Below the pieces are notes generated by a model that saw nothing but the letters and a program-made list of their open reading frames with translations, was not told the origin of the DNA and ran no database searches. A program made the position numbers and the translations under genes. A DNA stretch of 64,000 nucleotides from Litsea cubeba (Eukaryota > Streptophyta > Magnoliopsida > Laurales > Lauraceae), in NCBI GenBank assembly GCA_012931725.1, contig CM022944.1, positions 116,555,717 through 116,619,716 of the forward strand, given 5' to 3'. Within the stretch, counting starts at the first letter, position 1. Each line of letters opens with the position of its first letter. Positions 1 through 12,765 of this stretch are shown piece after piece.

Positions 1-867
1 ATATTAAGAAAACATTTTTCTCCTCGGCTTGTTATCAAGAGTCCCATCTTCAGCAATGTATGTTTCTCTGTGTGACTTGGTACTTTCTGTACTTGTAATT
101 GCATCATTGTTATTGTTTTTGTTGGGTGCACTTGCAGCTTTATCATTATTAATATTCTGGATAGTTGAATTAAGATGGTTGGATCTCCATCACCTATTAC
201 TAGGTGATGGACCTGACTGCCACATGCATGACAAGTCCCATATTATCTATACAACCAAAACCCAACGATGCTTTGCCTATTTCTCAAATCTAGACTGTTC
301 AAAATCACTGTCATGTGACTTCTGCGTTGGCATCAAGAAAGATTTTACTTTGACCAGCGCGGCCCCTTAGATTTTTATGATATAAATAACTATTTTAAAT
401 GTGTCATGGCAAGTCCAAATTTGGCCTGACACCTATACACAGGGATACATGATTTTAAGGAGTTTTAATTTTAGAAGCCAACAACACCATTGGATTTATG
501 CCACTGACATGATAGGATCCAAACTCTAGTTTCTTTGAGGTAGTGAGAATAGATATTGGATGGGTGTATCTTATTTTGATTCTTGATATATATTATATAT
601 TTTAATCTTTTGAATAAAATCGATTCTCGCTAGTCATAGTACTATTACAGATTCAACACAACAAATTCAATCCGCCAACCCAGCTTAGGCCCAATTCCAC
701 AATGTAGGATTAGGGTTGACATTCCTAACTCAATTAATAAACTATAACATTCAAGTTTGGCTATACTTGTTATTGTGAACCTAAAACCTACCTATGCCAC
801 CTTGTTGTTAGTAGTTTTAAACGTACCTAGGAGTCCTACATAGGGAATCATTGGTTTTTGTGACTTA

Positions 868-1340
868 TGATGAGTCAGGCCCAAATGACTCAACCCATGA
901 GGATGAAGCTCAGGTCCAAGCCCACAAAGAGACCAAGTCAGGGCAGCCACGTTGCTTCGGAAGCAGTCCCGCTCCTACCAGGTCCAGCGGAGAAATATCT
1001 CACCTGCCTCGTCCAGCGCAAGGGCAGTTGAGGGCTCCAAGGGCAAACGTTACTGAAGAGTCGTCCCCATCTGTTAGGGGATGACTATAAATCGACGAGC
1101 CCCACCAGCACTTGGAAAAAGGAAGATCTTCTCATTCACTTCGACTCTTGTATTCCTCTAGTTTGTAACCCGAAATCATTGAGGAAGTAAAACACCACAG
1201 GCAATCTCTACCTTTCAGTAGTGGATCGTAGGTCATTTTGACCGAACCACTATAATCCCTTCTACCTCTTCTTTAATTATTGCATTTACTGCATTTATTA
1301 CTTGACCGGTGGTGTCCGAAACCCTATTTTGGCATCATCA
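868..1340 (+). repeat. 5' LTR of the gag-only retrotransposon
   Basis: Begins TGATGAGTCAGGCC and ends TTTGGCATCATCA. It contains the TATA-like ACTATAAATCGA near 1083. It matches the 3' LTR almost base for base, with scattered substitutions and a few small indels, so the insertion is old enough to have accumulated several changes. Confidence 0.93.
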
Positions 1341-1389
1341 GTTTGGCGCCGTCTGTGGGGATCGAACAAAAGTCCTTTTTTCAAAATTA

Positions 1390-2636
1390 TGGTGATCACC
1401 ACTAGGTCGACAAGACGAGCAGAGGGCGAGGGTAACCCTCCACCAATCAATCCTACTCCGAATGCTCCTGCTCCCACTCCTCAACAGATGTTAGAGACCA
1501 TGCAACAGCTGGTAACCCAAAACCAGCAAATCTTACAACTCGTGCTGGCAAGGCAAGGAGGAGCACAGTTTGGAGAAGTACCACAAGGAGCATCGCGCCA
1601 AAGAATTCCAAGAGCTCCACGCCGTGGAGCTCCCCATCTGGGCGCCCAGGGAGCTCCCCATCTGGGCGCCCAGGGAGTTCCCAAAGGAGTTCCCCAGGGC
1701 GCCCCTCATGGAGTGCCCGGTAGAGCCCAACTTGGAGGACTTCCACCTCCTCCCTCTTCTTCTAATGGAGAGGATCCTCATTTCCAAGAAGGGGAGAGTG
1801 AAAACCAAAGCATGGAGGAGGGAAGTTATTTTCGTGACCCATCCAGGGAAGCTCCCAATCCCTGGGACGAAAAGATAAAGGAGATGCAGAATCAGCTGGG
1901 AGAAGTCTACAACGCCATGAAGGCGAAGGCACCGGAGACAGTGGATCACCTAGTCTGGCGAACGGACACACCGTTCAAGCCCGATGTGGTGAACTACTCG
2001 CTTCCCCGGAAGTTCAAGATGCCGTCCATGGAGACCTTTGATGGAAGAAAGGATCCATTGGACCACCTGGAGACGTACAAAAACCAAAATGCAGCTGCAT
2101 AATATCCCTGACGAGATTATGTGTAGGGCATTCCTAACCACACTGAAGGGTTCCACCCGGCAGTGGTTTTCCAATCTCGCCCCTACCTCCATCGCCACCT
2201 TTGCGGAATTGAGCAAGTCCTTCGTGTCACATTTTATCGGAGGACGCCGCCACCAGAAGCCTGTCACACACCTGCTAGCATAAAGCAGGATACAAATGAA
2301 AGCCTCAGGAGTTACCTCACTCGTTTTAACGAGGAGGTACTTCAAATTGAAGAGCCTGACGACAAGGTATCCATGACAGCCTTCCTCGGAGGTCTCCGTT
2401 CATCGAGATTCCATTTCACAGTGATGAAACGCCCGCCAAAAAGCATGCCGGAGCTACTAACAAAGGTTTAGAAGTATATAAATGCTGAAGATACCACAAG
2501 GGCCAGGCGAGGGGAGTCCTTCAGAGCAGTCGACAACGGGAAGGGGCGAGACAGAGAGGAAAGGAAGGATAGAAGCAACAAGCAAAGCAGGACAGAGAGG
2601 CTACCTGTCAGAGACCAACTCGGTCCTGCTCCGTAG
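1390..2636 (+). pseudogene. Broken gag of the LTR retrotransposon
   Basis: Starts MVITTRSTRRAEG and has a proline/glycine/alanine-rich N-terminal part. It then shows the plant retrotransposon gag domain: FDGRKDPLDHLETY, IPDEIMCRAFLTTLKGSTRQW, SLRSYLTRFNEE and KYINAEDTTRA. Three lesions are visible. One extra A in the A-run near 2078-2082 shifts the frame, a second shift lies near 2275-2283, and an in-frame TAG stands at 2469-2471 before KYINAED. No zinc knuckle is seen. The domain style matches Ty3/gypsy Gag (retrotrans_gag family). Gag would coat element RNA in the cytoplasm; this copy cannot make a full protein. Confidence 0.85.
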
Positions 2637-3054
2637 AGAGACAGACGAGCATTCACTCCTCGCGATGCAGTGGTTGAACACATTGCCAGGGAACGCGGAA
2701 CTGTTGAAAATGAATTACCAGTAATACCGTAAGAGAGTCAAAGTAGTGAGGGTTTGGGGGCTTGATTTTTTTGAACTTTGTTAATGTTGTGTAGCACTAA
2801 ACAATGGATTAATAAAATCATTTTTTATCAGTGCCACAAATTGTTTAAAAAAAAAAGAGTCCCCTACCCTCTAATCACTCTCAAAGTTGTCATCGGCATC
2901 ACCATAGACACCATCAGAGCTGCCACTACAATTATCAAGCGCCTCAGTCGGCACGTAGCCTAAGAGGGCAATATCTGGAAAGCAGTTCTCTCATGTACCG
3001 CCCCAATCACTGTCTCCACAACGGTCTCTCTGAGCATCACCCTCTCACGGGTCT

Positions 3055-3255
3055 GTACAAGCTCAGCCTCATTGAGCGAAGCCCTCTCGCGGGTCTTCAG
3101 AAGCTCACCTCACTGAGCGAAGCCCTATCGCGGGTCTTCGGAAGCTCAGCCTCATTGAGCGAAGCCCTCTTGCGGGTCTTCAGAAGCTCACCTCACTGAG
3201 CGAAGCCCTCTTGCGGGTCTTCAGAAACTCAGCCTCACTGAGCGAAGCCCTCTCA
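3055..3255 (+). repeat. Short tandem repeats, GCGAAGCCCTCTCGCGGGTC type
   Basis: Four to five imperfect units of the phrase AGCGAAGCCCTCT-GCGGGTCTTC-GAAGCTCA follow each other inside the retrotransposon. Alternate copies differ by CACCTCA versus AGCCTCA, suggesting duplication of a dimer. Confidence 0.75.
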
Positions 3256-3479
3256 AGGTCCTTCACAAGCTCAGCCTCTGCCTTGGCCGCCCTCTCTTTG
3301 GCTGCTAAGAATTCGGTCTCAAGCCTGGTCGCCCTCTCGCGGGCCGCGGAAAGATCAGCCTCGGAAGCCCTTCCAGCTGGCGCAGCCCTCTCCTCAGCCT
3401 GAGAAGCTCTCTCATTTTCCACGCTGCAGTGACTACGCCCGCTGCTGCAGCCTAGGATCTGGAGCAATCTTTCTAGCAA
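3180..3479 (-). other. Antisense coiled-coil-like ORF in the retrotransposon
   Basis: A 99-residue frame opposite to gag is rich in Ala, Glu, Arg and Leu and repeats units such as RASLSEAEFLKTR, so it is predicted to form a helical coiled coil. It overlaps the ~42-60 bp tandem repeats at 3060-3250, which end the frame. Some plant gypsy elements carry extra antisense ORFs between gag/pol and the 3' LTR. That makes a relic of such an ORF possible, but the repeats alone could also create the frame. No homology was tested. Confidence 0.35.
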
Positions 3480-3624
3480 GTTGCGGGCTCATCTTCTTCT
3501 TTTGGGATGACCCATCAGAAGTTACCGAGGGGCAGAGTCTTGGAATTTACATATGCTAAGGGATATATCATGCGCTTCGCAGAAGGGGTCCGGGGGTGTC
3601 CAGGGGACTCCTTCCTCAGTCCTG

Positions 3625-3815
3625 CGCGCCCATCACTCCCCCGGGCGCCCAGGAACTTCTCCCTCGGGCGCCCAGGACAAATCCCCCGGGCGCCTAGGAA
3701 CTTCTCCCCGGGCGCCCAGGACAAATCCCCCGGGCGCCCAGGACATTCTCCCCGGGCGCCCGGGCCAAATATCCCCCGGGCGCCAGGACATTCTCCTCGG
3801 GCGCCCAGGCCCCGA
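3625..3815 (+). repeat. GC-rich minisatellite, GGGCGCCCAGGA units
   Basis: About nine ~21-23 bp units of the type CCCCGGGCGCCCAGGACATT lie head to tail. The core GGGCGCCC is a perfect palindrome. The same core also occurs twice in gag (about 1637-1675) and in degraded form to about 4155. The proline-rich frames crossing this stretch are by-products of the repeat. Confidence 0.85.
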
Positions 3816-4298
3816 GCTCGCCCGCAGCGCCGATGACGTCCGCGCCCACCGCGGTAGCCTCGCCCGCGTCGCCGCCAAGTAGCACCGGGGCACCCGCAGC
3901 CTGGCGGGCGCCCACCGCGGCAGCCTCGCCCAGCGCAGGGGTGCCCGCAGCCTGGCGGGCGCCTATCGCGACAGCCACGCCCGATCTGCCCACCGCGGCA
4001 GCCTCGCCCAGCAGCGCAGGGGCGCCCGCAACCTGGTGGACGCCCACCTCCACCTCGCCCAGCAGCACCTGGCAGGCGCCCATCTCCACCTCGCCCAGCA
4101 GCGCCTGGCGGACGCCCACCTCCACCTCGCCCAGGAACTTCTCTCCCTGGCGCCCAGGCCTTCTCCGGGTTCCGAAGCTCGCCAGACCAAGATTAAAACC
4201 AGAAAAGAGGAAAAAGATTTTGGAGGGAGAATAGACCTGAATCTATCAATGCCCCCCTTTCAAAAAAATTCTTTGGGCACGGGGCATTGAGGGGCAAA

Positions 4299-4771
4299 TG
4301 ATGAGTCAGGCCCAAATGACCCAACCCATGAGGATGAAGCTCAGGTCCAAGCCCACGAAGAGACCAACTCAGGGCAGCCACGTTGCTTCGGAAGCAGTCC
4401 CGCCCGTACCAGGTCATGCGGAGAAATATCTCACCTGCCTCGTCCAGCGCGAGGGCAGTTCGAGGGCTCCAAGGGCAAACGTTGCTGAAGAGTCGTCCCC
4501 ATCTGTTAGGGGAGGACTATAAATCGAGGAGCCCCACCAGCACTTGAAAAAAGGGAGATCTTCCCATTCACTTCGACTCTTGTATTCCTCTAGTTTGTAA
4601 CCCGAAATCATTGAGGAAGTAAAACACCACAGGCAATCTCTGCCTTTCAGCAGTGGACGTAGGTCATTTTGACCGAACCACTATAATCCCTTCTCTCTCT
4701 TCTTTAATTATTGCATTTACTGCATATATTACTTGGCTGGTGGTGTCTGAAACCCTATTTTGGCATCATCA
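4299..4771 (+). repeat. 3' LTR of the gag-only retrotransposon
   Basis: Direct repeat of 868-1340 with the same TG...CA ends. It is preceded by the purine tract at about 4289-4298 and followed by the target duplication ACTTA at 4772-4776. Confidence 0.93.
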
Positions 4772-7604
4772 ACTTAGAATGGAACTGGAACTTAAGAAAG
4801 TATGATTTGTTCCTAGTTTTGGCATGGTCCAATCATAAAGTTTTAAACAATCCCACGTCTGATCAGTCCATACCCTTGTGATAATGAAGTAATGATTGAG
4901 AATCTAAAAAAAGAAAACTCATTTTTAGATTATGACTCTCTTCCTCTTTCATTTTCCTAATTATAATAAGATTAGAACCCTCTTCCTCGTTCGTTACTTC
5001 CAGTCCTATTATTATTGATAAACGCTTTTAACGTTTCTCAATCATAATAGGATTAGAAGTTAAAACTCTTAATCATAATGCAGAGCAAATTGCTCTCCGT
5101 TTCCATAAATATCTATTCCCTCTCCTTTCACTTTACTACATTCTCTTCATTTGATCTCCTTTGATATTAAGCAAACGTTCTTCCTCGGCTTTTTATCGAG
5201 AGCCCCATATCTTCAGCAAGGTATGTATCTCAGTGTGACTTGGTACTTTCTGTACTTTGTAATTGCATCAATATTGTTATTGTTTTTGTTGTGTTGCACT
5301 TGTAGCTTTATCAATATTATTATTCTTGATAGTTGAATTAAGATGGTTGGATCTCCATCACCTATTACTAGGTGATGGACCTGACTACCATATGCATGAC
5401 ACGTCCCATATTATCTGTACAACCAAAATCCAATGATGCTTTGCCTGTTTCTCAAATCTAGACAGCTCAAAATCACAGACTTGTGACTTATGCATTGGCA
5501 TCATGAAAGATTTTACTTTGACCAGCACAGCCCCTTAGATTTTTATGATTCAAATATCTGTTTTAAATGTATCGTGGCAAGTCCAACTTTGGCCTGACAC
5601 CAATACACGGGGATACATGATTTTGAGAAGTTCTAATTTTAGAGGCCAAAAACACCATTGATTTATGCCACTGACTTGAGAGGATCCAAACTCTAGTTTG
5701 TATGAGGTAATGAGAATAGATGTTGGATGTATATCTTATTTTGATTTTTGATATATACTAGATATTTTAATCTTTTGAATAAAATTGATTCTCACCAATC
5801 ATAGTAATATTACAGGTCCAACACAACCAATTCAACCAACCCAACTAAGGCCCAATTCCACCATGTAGGAATAGGGTTGACGTTCCCAACCCAATTAATA
5901 AACTATAACACTCAAGTTTGGCTATACTTGTTATTGTGAACGTAAAACCTACCTAGGCCACCTTGTTGCTACTAATCCTGAATGTACCTGGGAGTCCTAC
6001 ATAGGGAATCATGGGTTTTTGTGGCTTAGAATGGAATTGGAACTTAAGAAAGTAAGATTTATTCCTAGTCTTGGAGTGGTCCAATCATAAAGTTCTAAGC
6101 AAAACGACGTCCGATCAATCCATACCCATGTGATCATTACGTATTGATTGAGAATCTAAACAAAGAAAACTCTTTTTTAGATTATAACTATCTTCCTCTT
6201 TCATCTTATTAATTATAATAGGATTGGAACTCTCTTCCTCGTTCGGTTTTTCTCGATCATAATAGGATTAGAACTATTTTCCTCTTTTAAAGTTTCTCAA
6301 TCATAATAGGATTAGAAGTTAGAATTCTTAATCATAATGCAAAGCAAATTGCTCTCTGTTTCTATAAATATATGTTCTCTCTCCTTTCACTTTACAACAT
6401 TCTCTTCATTCGATCTCCTCTGATATAAAGAAAACGTTCTTTCTCGACTTGTTATCGTGAATCCCATCTTCAGCAGGGTATGTATCTTTGTGCGACTTGG
6501 TACTTTCTGTACTTTGTAATTGAGTCATTGTTATTGTTTTTGTTGTGTTGCACTTGCAGCTTTACCATTATTTTTATTCTGGATAGTTGAAATAAGATAA
6601 TTTGATTTCATCACCTTTTACTAGGGGATGGACCTGACTACCACATGCATGACACCTCCCATATTATCTATACAACTAAAATCCAAAAATGCTTTGCATG
6701 TTTCTCAAATCTAGACAACTCAAAATCACAGTCTTGTGACTTGTGAGTTGGCATCATGAAAGATTTTACTTTGACCAACGCGGCCCCTTAGATTTTTATT
6801 ATTCAAATAAATGTCGTGACAAGTCCAAATTTGGCCTGACACCAATACACGGGGATACATGATTCTGAGAAGTTTTAATTTTTTAAGCCAACACCATTGG
6901 ATTTATGCCACTGACATGATAGGATCCAAACTCTAGTTTGTTTGAGGTAATTAGAATAGATGTTGGATGGGTGTATCTTATTTTGATTCTTGATATATAC
7001 AATTTATTTTAATCCTTTGAATAAAATTGATTCTCGCCTGTCATAGTAATATTACAAATCCAATACAACCAATTCAACCCGCCAACTCAGCTTAGGCCCA
7101 ATTCCACCGTGTAGGATTAGGGTTGATGTACCCAACCCAATTAATAAACTATGACACTCAAGTTTAGCTATACTTGTTATTGTGAACCTAAAACCTACCT
7201 ATGCCACCTTGCTGCTACTAATTTTGAATGTACCTTGGAGTCCTACGTAGGGAATCATGGGTTTTTGTGGCTTAGAATGGAACTGGAACTTAAGAAAGTA
7301 CAATTTATTCCAAGTCTTGGCGTGGTCCAATCATAAAGTTCTAAGCAATACCACGTCCAATCAATCCATATCCTTGTGATCATGACGTAATGATTGAGAT
7401 TCTAAAAAAAGAAAACTCTTGTTTAGATTATGTTTCTCTTCCTCTTCATCTTCTTAATTATAATAGGATTAAAACTCTCTTCCTTCGATTTTTCTCAATC
7501 AAAATAGGATTAGAAATCTCTTCCTCTTTTAACGTTTCTCAATCATAATAGGATTAGAAGTTAGAACTCTTAATCATAATGCAAAGCAAATTGCTCTCCG
7601 TTTC

Positions 7605-7801
7605 TATAAAAATGTGTTCTCTCTCCTTTCACTTTACCAAATTCTCTTCATTCGATCTACTCTGATATTAAGAAAACGTTCTCCATTGGCTTGTTATCGT
7701 GAGTCCCATCTTCAGCAAGGTATGTATCTCTGTGTGACTTGGTACTTACTGTATTTTGTAATTGCATCATTGTTATTATTTTTGTTGTGTTGCACTTGCA
7801 G
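7605..7801 (+). promoter_or_regulatory. Promoter-leader-mini-intron module of the array unit
   Basis: In this unit a TATA-like box (7605) is followed by a CT-rich leader, then TTCAGCAAG followed by GTATGT (donor at 7720), and 82 nt later TTGCACTTGCAG (acceptor ending 7801). TATA-like boxes sit at equivalent places in the other units: 5104 (weak, CATAAATA), 6363, 8727, 9985 and 11248. Donor-like GTATGT follows at 5221, 6478, 8842 and 10100 and is lost in the last unit. Spacing and order are conserved, which looks like a promoter with a first exon and small intron copied several times. No open frame is conserved after it. Whether it is transcribed cannot be seen here. Confidence 0.4.
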
Positions 7802-10800
7802 CTTTATCATTATTATTATTCTTCATAGTTGAATTAAGATGGTTGGATATTCTCATCACCTATTACTAGGTGGACCTGACTACCACATGCATGACACTCC
7901 CATATTATCTATACAACCAAAATCCAAAGATGTTCTGCTTGTTTCTCAAATCTAGACTGCTCAAAATCACAGTCTTATAACTTGCGAGTTGCCATCATGA
8001 AAGATTTTACTTTGACAAACGCAGCCCCATAGATTTTTATGATTCAAATAATTGTTTTAAATGTGTCGTGGCAAGTCCGAATTTGGCCTAACACCAATAC
8101 ACGAGGATACATGATTTTGAGAAGTTTTAATTTTAGAAGGTAACAACACCATTGGATTTATGCCACTGACATGAGAGAATCCAAACTCTAGTTTGTTTGA
8201 GGTAATGAGAATAGTTGTTGGATGGGTATATCTTATTTTGATTCTTGATATGTACAATATATTTTAATCTTTTGAATAAAATTGATTCTCGCCAGTCATA
8301 GAAATATTACAGATCGAACACAACCAATTCAACCCGCCAACCCAGCTTAGGCCCAATTCCACCGTGTAGGATTATGGTTGACTTTCCCAACCCAATTAAT
8401 AAACTATAACATTCAAGTTGGTTATACTTGTTACTGTGAACCCAAAACCTACCAAGGCCACCTTGTTGCTACTAGTTTTGAATCTATACCCTCTTGATCA
8501 TGACGTAATGATTGAGAATCTAAAAAAGAAAACTATTTTTTTACATTATGACTATCTTCCTCATTCATCTTCTTAATTATAATTGGATTAGAACTCTCTT
8601 CCTCGTTCGGTTTTTCTCAATCATAATATGATTAGAACTCTCTTCCTCTTTTAACGTTTTTCAATCATAAAATGAATAGAAGTTAGAACTCTTAATCATA
8701 ATGCAATGCAAATTGGTCTCCGTTTGTATAAATATGTGTTCTCTCTCCTTTCACTTTACCACATTATCTTCATTCGATCTCCTCTGATATTAAGAAAATG
8801 TTATTCCTCAGCTTGTTATCGAGAGTCCCATCTTCAGCAAGGTATGTATCTCTATGTGACTTGGTACTTTCTGTACTTTATAATTACATCATTGTTATTG
8901 TTTTTGTTGTGTTGCACTTGCAGCTTTATCATTATTATTATTCTTTATAGTTGAATTAAGATAGTTGGATGTCATCACATATTACTAGGTGATGGACCTA
9001 ACTACCACTTGCACGACACGTCCCATATTATCTATACAACCAAAACCCAACGATGCTTTGCCTGTTTCTCAAATCTAGACTGCTCAAAATCACAGTCTTG
9101 TGACTTGTGAGTTGGCATCATGAAAGATTTTACTTTGACCAACGCGGCCCCTTAGATTTTTATGATTCAAATAACTGTTTTAAATGTGTCGTGGCAAGTC
9201 CAAATTTGTCCTGACACCAATACACGGGAATACATGATTTTGAGAAGTTTTAATTTTAGAAGCCAACAACACCATTGGATTTATGCCACTGACATGATAG
9301 GATCCAAACTCTAGTTTGTTTGAGTTAATGAGAATAGATGTTGGATGGGTGTATCTTATTTTGATTCTTGATATACTATTTATTTTAATCTTTTGAATAA
9401 AATTGATTCTTGCCAATCATAGTAATATTATAGATCCAACACAACCAATTCAAGCCGCCAACCCAGCTTACGCCCAATTTCACCGTGTAGGACTAGGGTT
9501 GACATTCACAACCCAATTAATAAACTATAACATTCAAGTTTGGCTATACTTGTTATTGTGAACCTAAAACCTACCAAAGCAACCTTGTTGCTATTGGTTT
9601 TGAACGTACCTAGGAGTCCAACATAGGGAATCATGGGTTTTTGTGGCTTAGAATGGAACTGGAACTTAAGAAAGTATGATTTGTTCCTAGTCTTGGCGTT
9701 GTCCAATCATAAAGTTCTAAGCAATCCCACGTCTGATTAATCGATACCCTTGTGATCATGACGTAATGATTGAGAATCTGAAAAAAGAAAACTCTATTTT
9801 AGATTAATGACTCTCTTCCACTTTCATCTTCTTAATTATAATAGAATTAGAACTCTCTTCCTCGTTCGGTTTTTTCAATCATAATAGGATTAGAACTCTC
9901 TTCCTCTTTTAGTGTTTCTCAATCATAATAGGATTAGAAGTTAGAACTCTTAATAATAATGCAAAGCAAATTGCTCTCTGTTTGTATAAATATGTGTTCT
10001 CTCTCCTTTCACTTTACCACGTTCTCTTCATTCGATCTCCTCTGATATTAAGAAAACGTTCTTCCTCGGCTTGTTAACGAGAGTCCCATCTTCAGCAAGG
10101 TATGTATCTTTGTGTGACTTGGTACTTTCTGTACTTTGTAATTGCATCATTGTTATTGTTTTTGTTGTGTTGCACTTCCAGCTTTATCATCATTATTATT
10201 CTTAATAGTTGAAGTAAGATGGTTGGATGTCGTCACATATTACTAGGTGATGGACCTAACTACCACTGGCATGACACGTCCCATATTATCTATACAACCA
10301 ACACCCAACGATGCTTTGCCTGTTTCTCAAATCTAGACTGCTCAAAATCACAGTCATGTGACTTGTGAGTTGGCATCATGAAAGATTTTACTTTGGCCAA
10401 CGCTGCCCCTTAGTTTTTTATGATTCAAATATCTGTTTTAAATGAGTTGTGGCAAGTCCAAATTTTTCCTGACACCAATACACGGGAATACATGATTTTG
10501 AGAAGTTTTAATTTTAGAAGCCAACAACACCATTGGATTTATGCCACTGACATGATAGGATCCAAACTCTAGTTTGTTTGAGTTAATGGGAATAGATGTT
10601 GGATGTGTGTATCTTATTTTGATTCTTGATATATACTATTTATTTTAATCTTTTGAATAAAATTGATTCTCGCCAGTCATAGTAATATTACAGATCCAAC
10701 ACAACCAATTCAACATGCCAACCCAGCTTAGGCCCAATTCCACCGTGTAGGATTAGGGCTGATGATCCCAACCCAATTAATAAACTATAACATACAAGTT

Positions 10801-11992
10801 TGGATATACTTGTTATTGTGATCTTAAAACCTACCTAGGCCAACTTGTGGCCACTAGTTTTGAATATACCTGGGAGTCCTATATAGGGAATCATGGGTTT
10901 TTGTGGCTTAGAATGGAACTGGAACTTAAGAAAGTACGATTTGCTCCTAGTCTTGGCGTGGTCCAATCATAAAGTTCTAAGCAATCTCACGTCTGATCAA
11001 TTCATACCCTTGTGATCATGACATAATGATTGAGAATCTAAAAAAAGGAAACTCTTTTTTAGATTATGACTCTCTTCCTCTTTCATCTTCTTAATTATAA
11101 TAGGATTGGAACTCTCTTCCTTGTTCGATTTTTTCAATCATAATAGGATTATAACTCTCTTCCTCTTTTAAAGTTTCTCAATCATAATAGGATTAGAAGT
11201 TAATTAGAACTCTTAATCATAATGCAAAGCAAATTGCTCTCCGTTTCTATAAATATGTGTTCTCTCTCCTTTCACTTTACCACATTCGATCTCCTCTGAT
11301 AATAAGAAAACGTTCTTCTTTGGCTTCTTATCGAGAGTCCCATCTTCAACAGGGAATGCATCTCTGTGTGACTTGGTACTTTCTGTACTATGTAATTGCA
11401 TCATTGTAATTATTTTTGTTGTGTTGCACTTACAGCTTTACCATTATTATTATTCTGGATAGTTGAATTAAGATGGTTGGATCTCCATCACTTATTACTA
11501 GGCGATGGACCTGGTTACCGCATGCATGATACGTCCCATATTATCTATAGCGAGTTGGCATAATGAAAGATTTTACTTTGATAAACGCGGCCCCTTAGAT
11601 TTTTATAATTCAAATAACTATTTTAAATGTGTCGTGGCAAGTCCAAATTTGGCCCGACACCAATACACGGGAATACATGATTTTGAGAAGTTTTAATTGT
11701 AAAGGTAACAACACCATTGGATTTATGCCACTGGCATCAGAGGATCCAAACTCTAGTCTGTTTGAGGTAATGAGAATAGTTGTTGGATGGGTATATATTA
11801 TTTTGATTCTTGATATGTACAATATACTTTAATCTTTTGAATAAAATTGATTCTCGTCAGTCATAGTAATATTACAGATCCAACACAACCAATTCAACCC
11901 GCCAACCCAGCTTAGGCCCAATTTCACCGTGTAGGATTAGGGTTGACGTTTCCAACCCAATTAATAAACTATAACATTCAAGTTTTGCTTTA

Positions 11993-12765
11993 GGGGAGCT
12001 CTATTGGCACCACGAAATTTACTCTTCCCACCGTGAAAAAAAAAAAATTTCCTAAACTACCCCTCCCCCTTTCTCCCTCCTCCTCCTTCTCCCTCCTCCT
12101 CCTCCCTCATCTTCCCTTCCTCTCCCACCCTCCACCCTCCCTCATCCCCCCCTCCCCCCAGTCTCCGGCGGGGAGGGAGCCCCGGCCGGCAGCCGGCGGC
12201 GGAAGCCTCGGCCGGCTGGCCTCCCTCCCCCTCTCCCTCTTTCTTCCTCTCTCCCTCTTCTTTCCCTCTTCTCCCTCTCTCCCTCCCTCTCCTTCCCTCC
12301 CCTACTCTTCTTCTCCCTCCCCCTCCCCCTCCCCCTCCCAGTCGCCGACGGGGAGGGGGATGGGGAAGAAGAGTAGGGGAGGGAAGGAGAGGGAGGGAGA
12401 GAGGGAAGGAGAGGGAGGGAAGAAGAGGGGGAGGGAGAAGAAGAGTAGGGGCTGCAGCAGGCGACTGGGAGGGGGAGGGGGAGGGAGAAGAAGAGTAGGG
12501 GAGGGAAGGAGAGGGAAGAAGAGGAAGAGAGAAGAGAAGGGGAGGGAGGAAGCAAGTGGAAGAGGGGGAGGGAGACCGGCCAGCCGGCCGGGGCTTCCGC
12601 CAGGGAGCCCCGGCCGGCGATTGGGGGTGGGCGTAGATAAGGGAAGAGGGAGGAAGGAGGGAGAAGGAGGAAGGGAAGAGAGGGAGGAGGGGTAGTTTAG
12701 GAAAAAAAAATTTGTCTTCTACTGCGGTGAGGAGAGAAAAATTCGTGGTGCCAATTGCACCACTC
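11993..12765. mobile_element. GC-rich foldback Mutator-type element (MULE MITE)
   Basis: A 9-bp target duplication TTTGCTTTA is present at 11984-11992 and 12766-12774. The ends are inverted repeats: GGCACCACGAAATTTACTC on the left and its near complement on the right, continuing through an A-run to CCTAAACTACCCCT (about 70 bp). The interior is a polypyrimidine half (about 12060-12350) and a polypurine half (about 12350-12690). Both carry CCGGCCGG-rich blocks in inverted order, so nearly the whole 773 bp can fold back. There is no transposase. A 9-bp duplication is the mark of Mutator-like elements. The long low-complexity ORFs here are artefacts. Confidence 0.85.

Larger units (their letters stand above)
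868..4771 (+). mobile_element. Gag-only LTR retrotransposon (TR-GAG-like, Ty3/gypsy-derived)
   Basis: Two ~473 bp direct repeats (868-1340 and 4299-4771) begin TGATGAGTC and end GGCATCATCA. A 5-bp target duplication ACTTA lies at 863-867 and 4772-4776, inside an array unit whose other copies read GGCTTAGAATGG uninterrupted. Just inside the 5' LTR, TTGGCGCCGTC...GGGGATCGAAC (1343-1367) resembles the complement of a plant tRNA-Asp 3' end, a usual primer site. A purine tract GAGGGGCAAA precedes the 3' LTR. Inside are a broken gag and GC-rich repeats, with no protease, reverse transcriptase or integrase. It must have been mobilised in trans by an autonomous relative. Confidence 0.93.

Noticed and set aside
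3507..4234. Proline/alanine-rich ORFs on both strands
   Set aside because: They are by-products of the GGGCGCCC minisatellite inside the retrotransposon; no conserved domain is seen.
12033..12695. 220-residue Ser/Pro/Arg/Gly-rich ORF
   Set aside because: It lies wholly in the polypyrimidine/polypurine foldback element; the minus strand gives a similar low-complexity frame, so it is a composition artefact.
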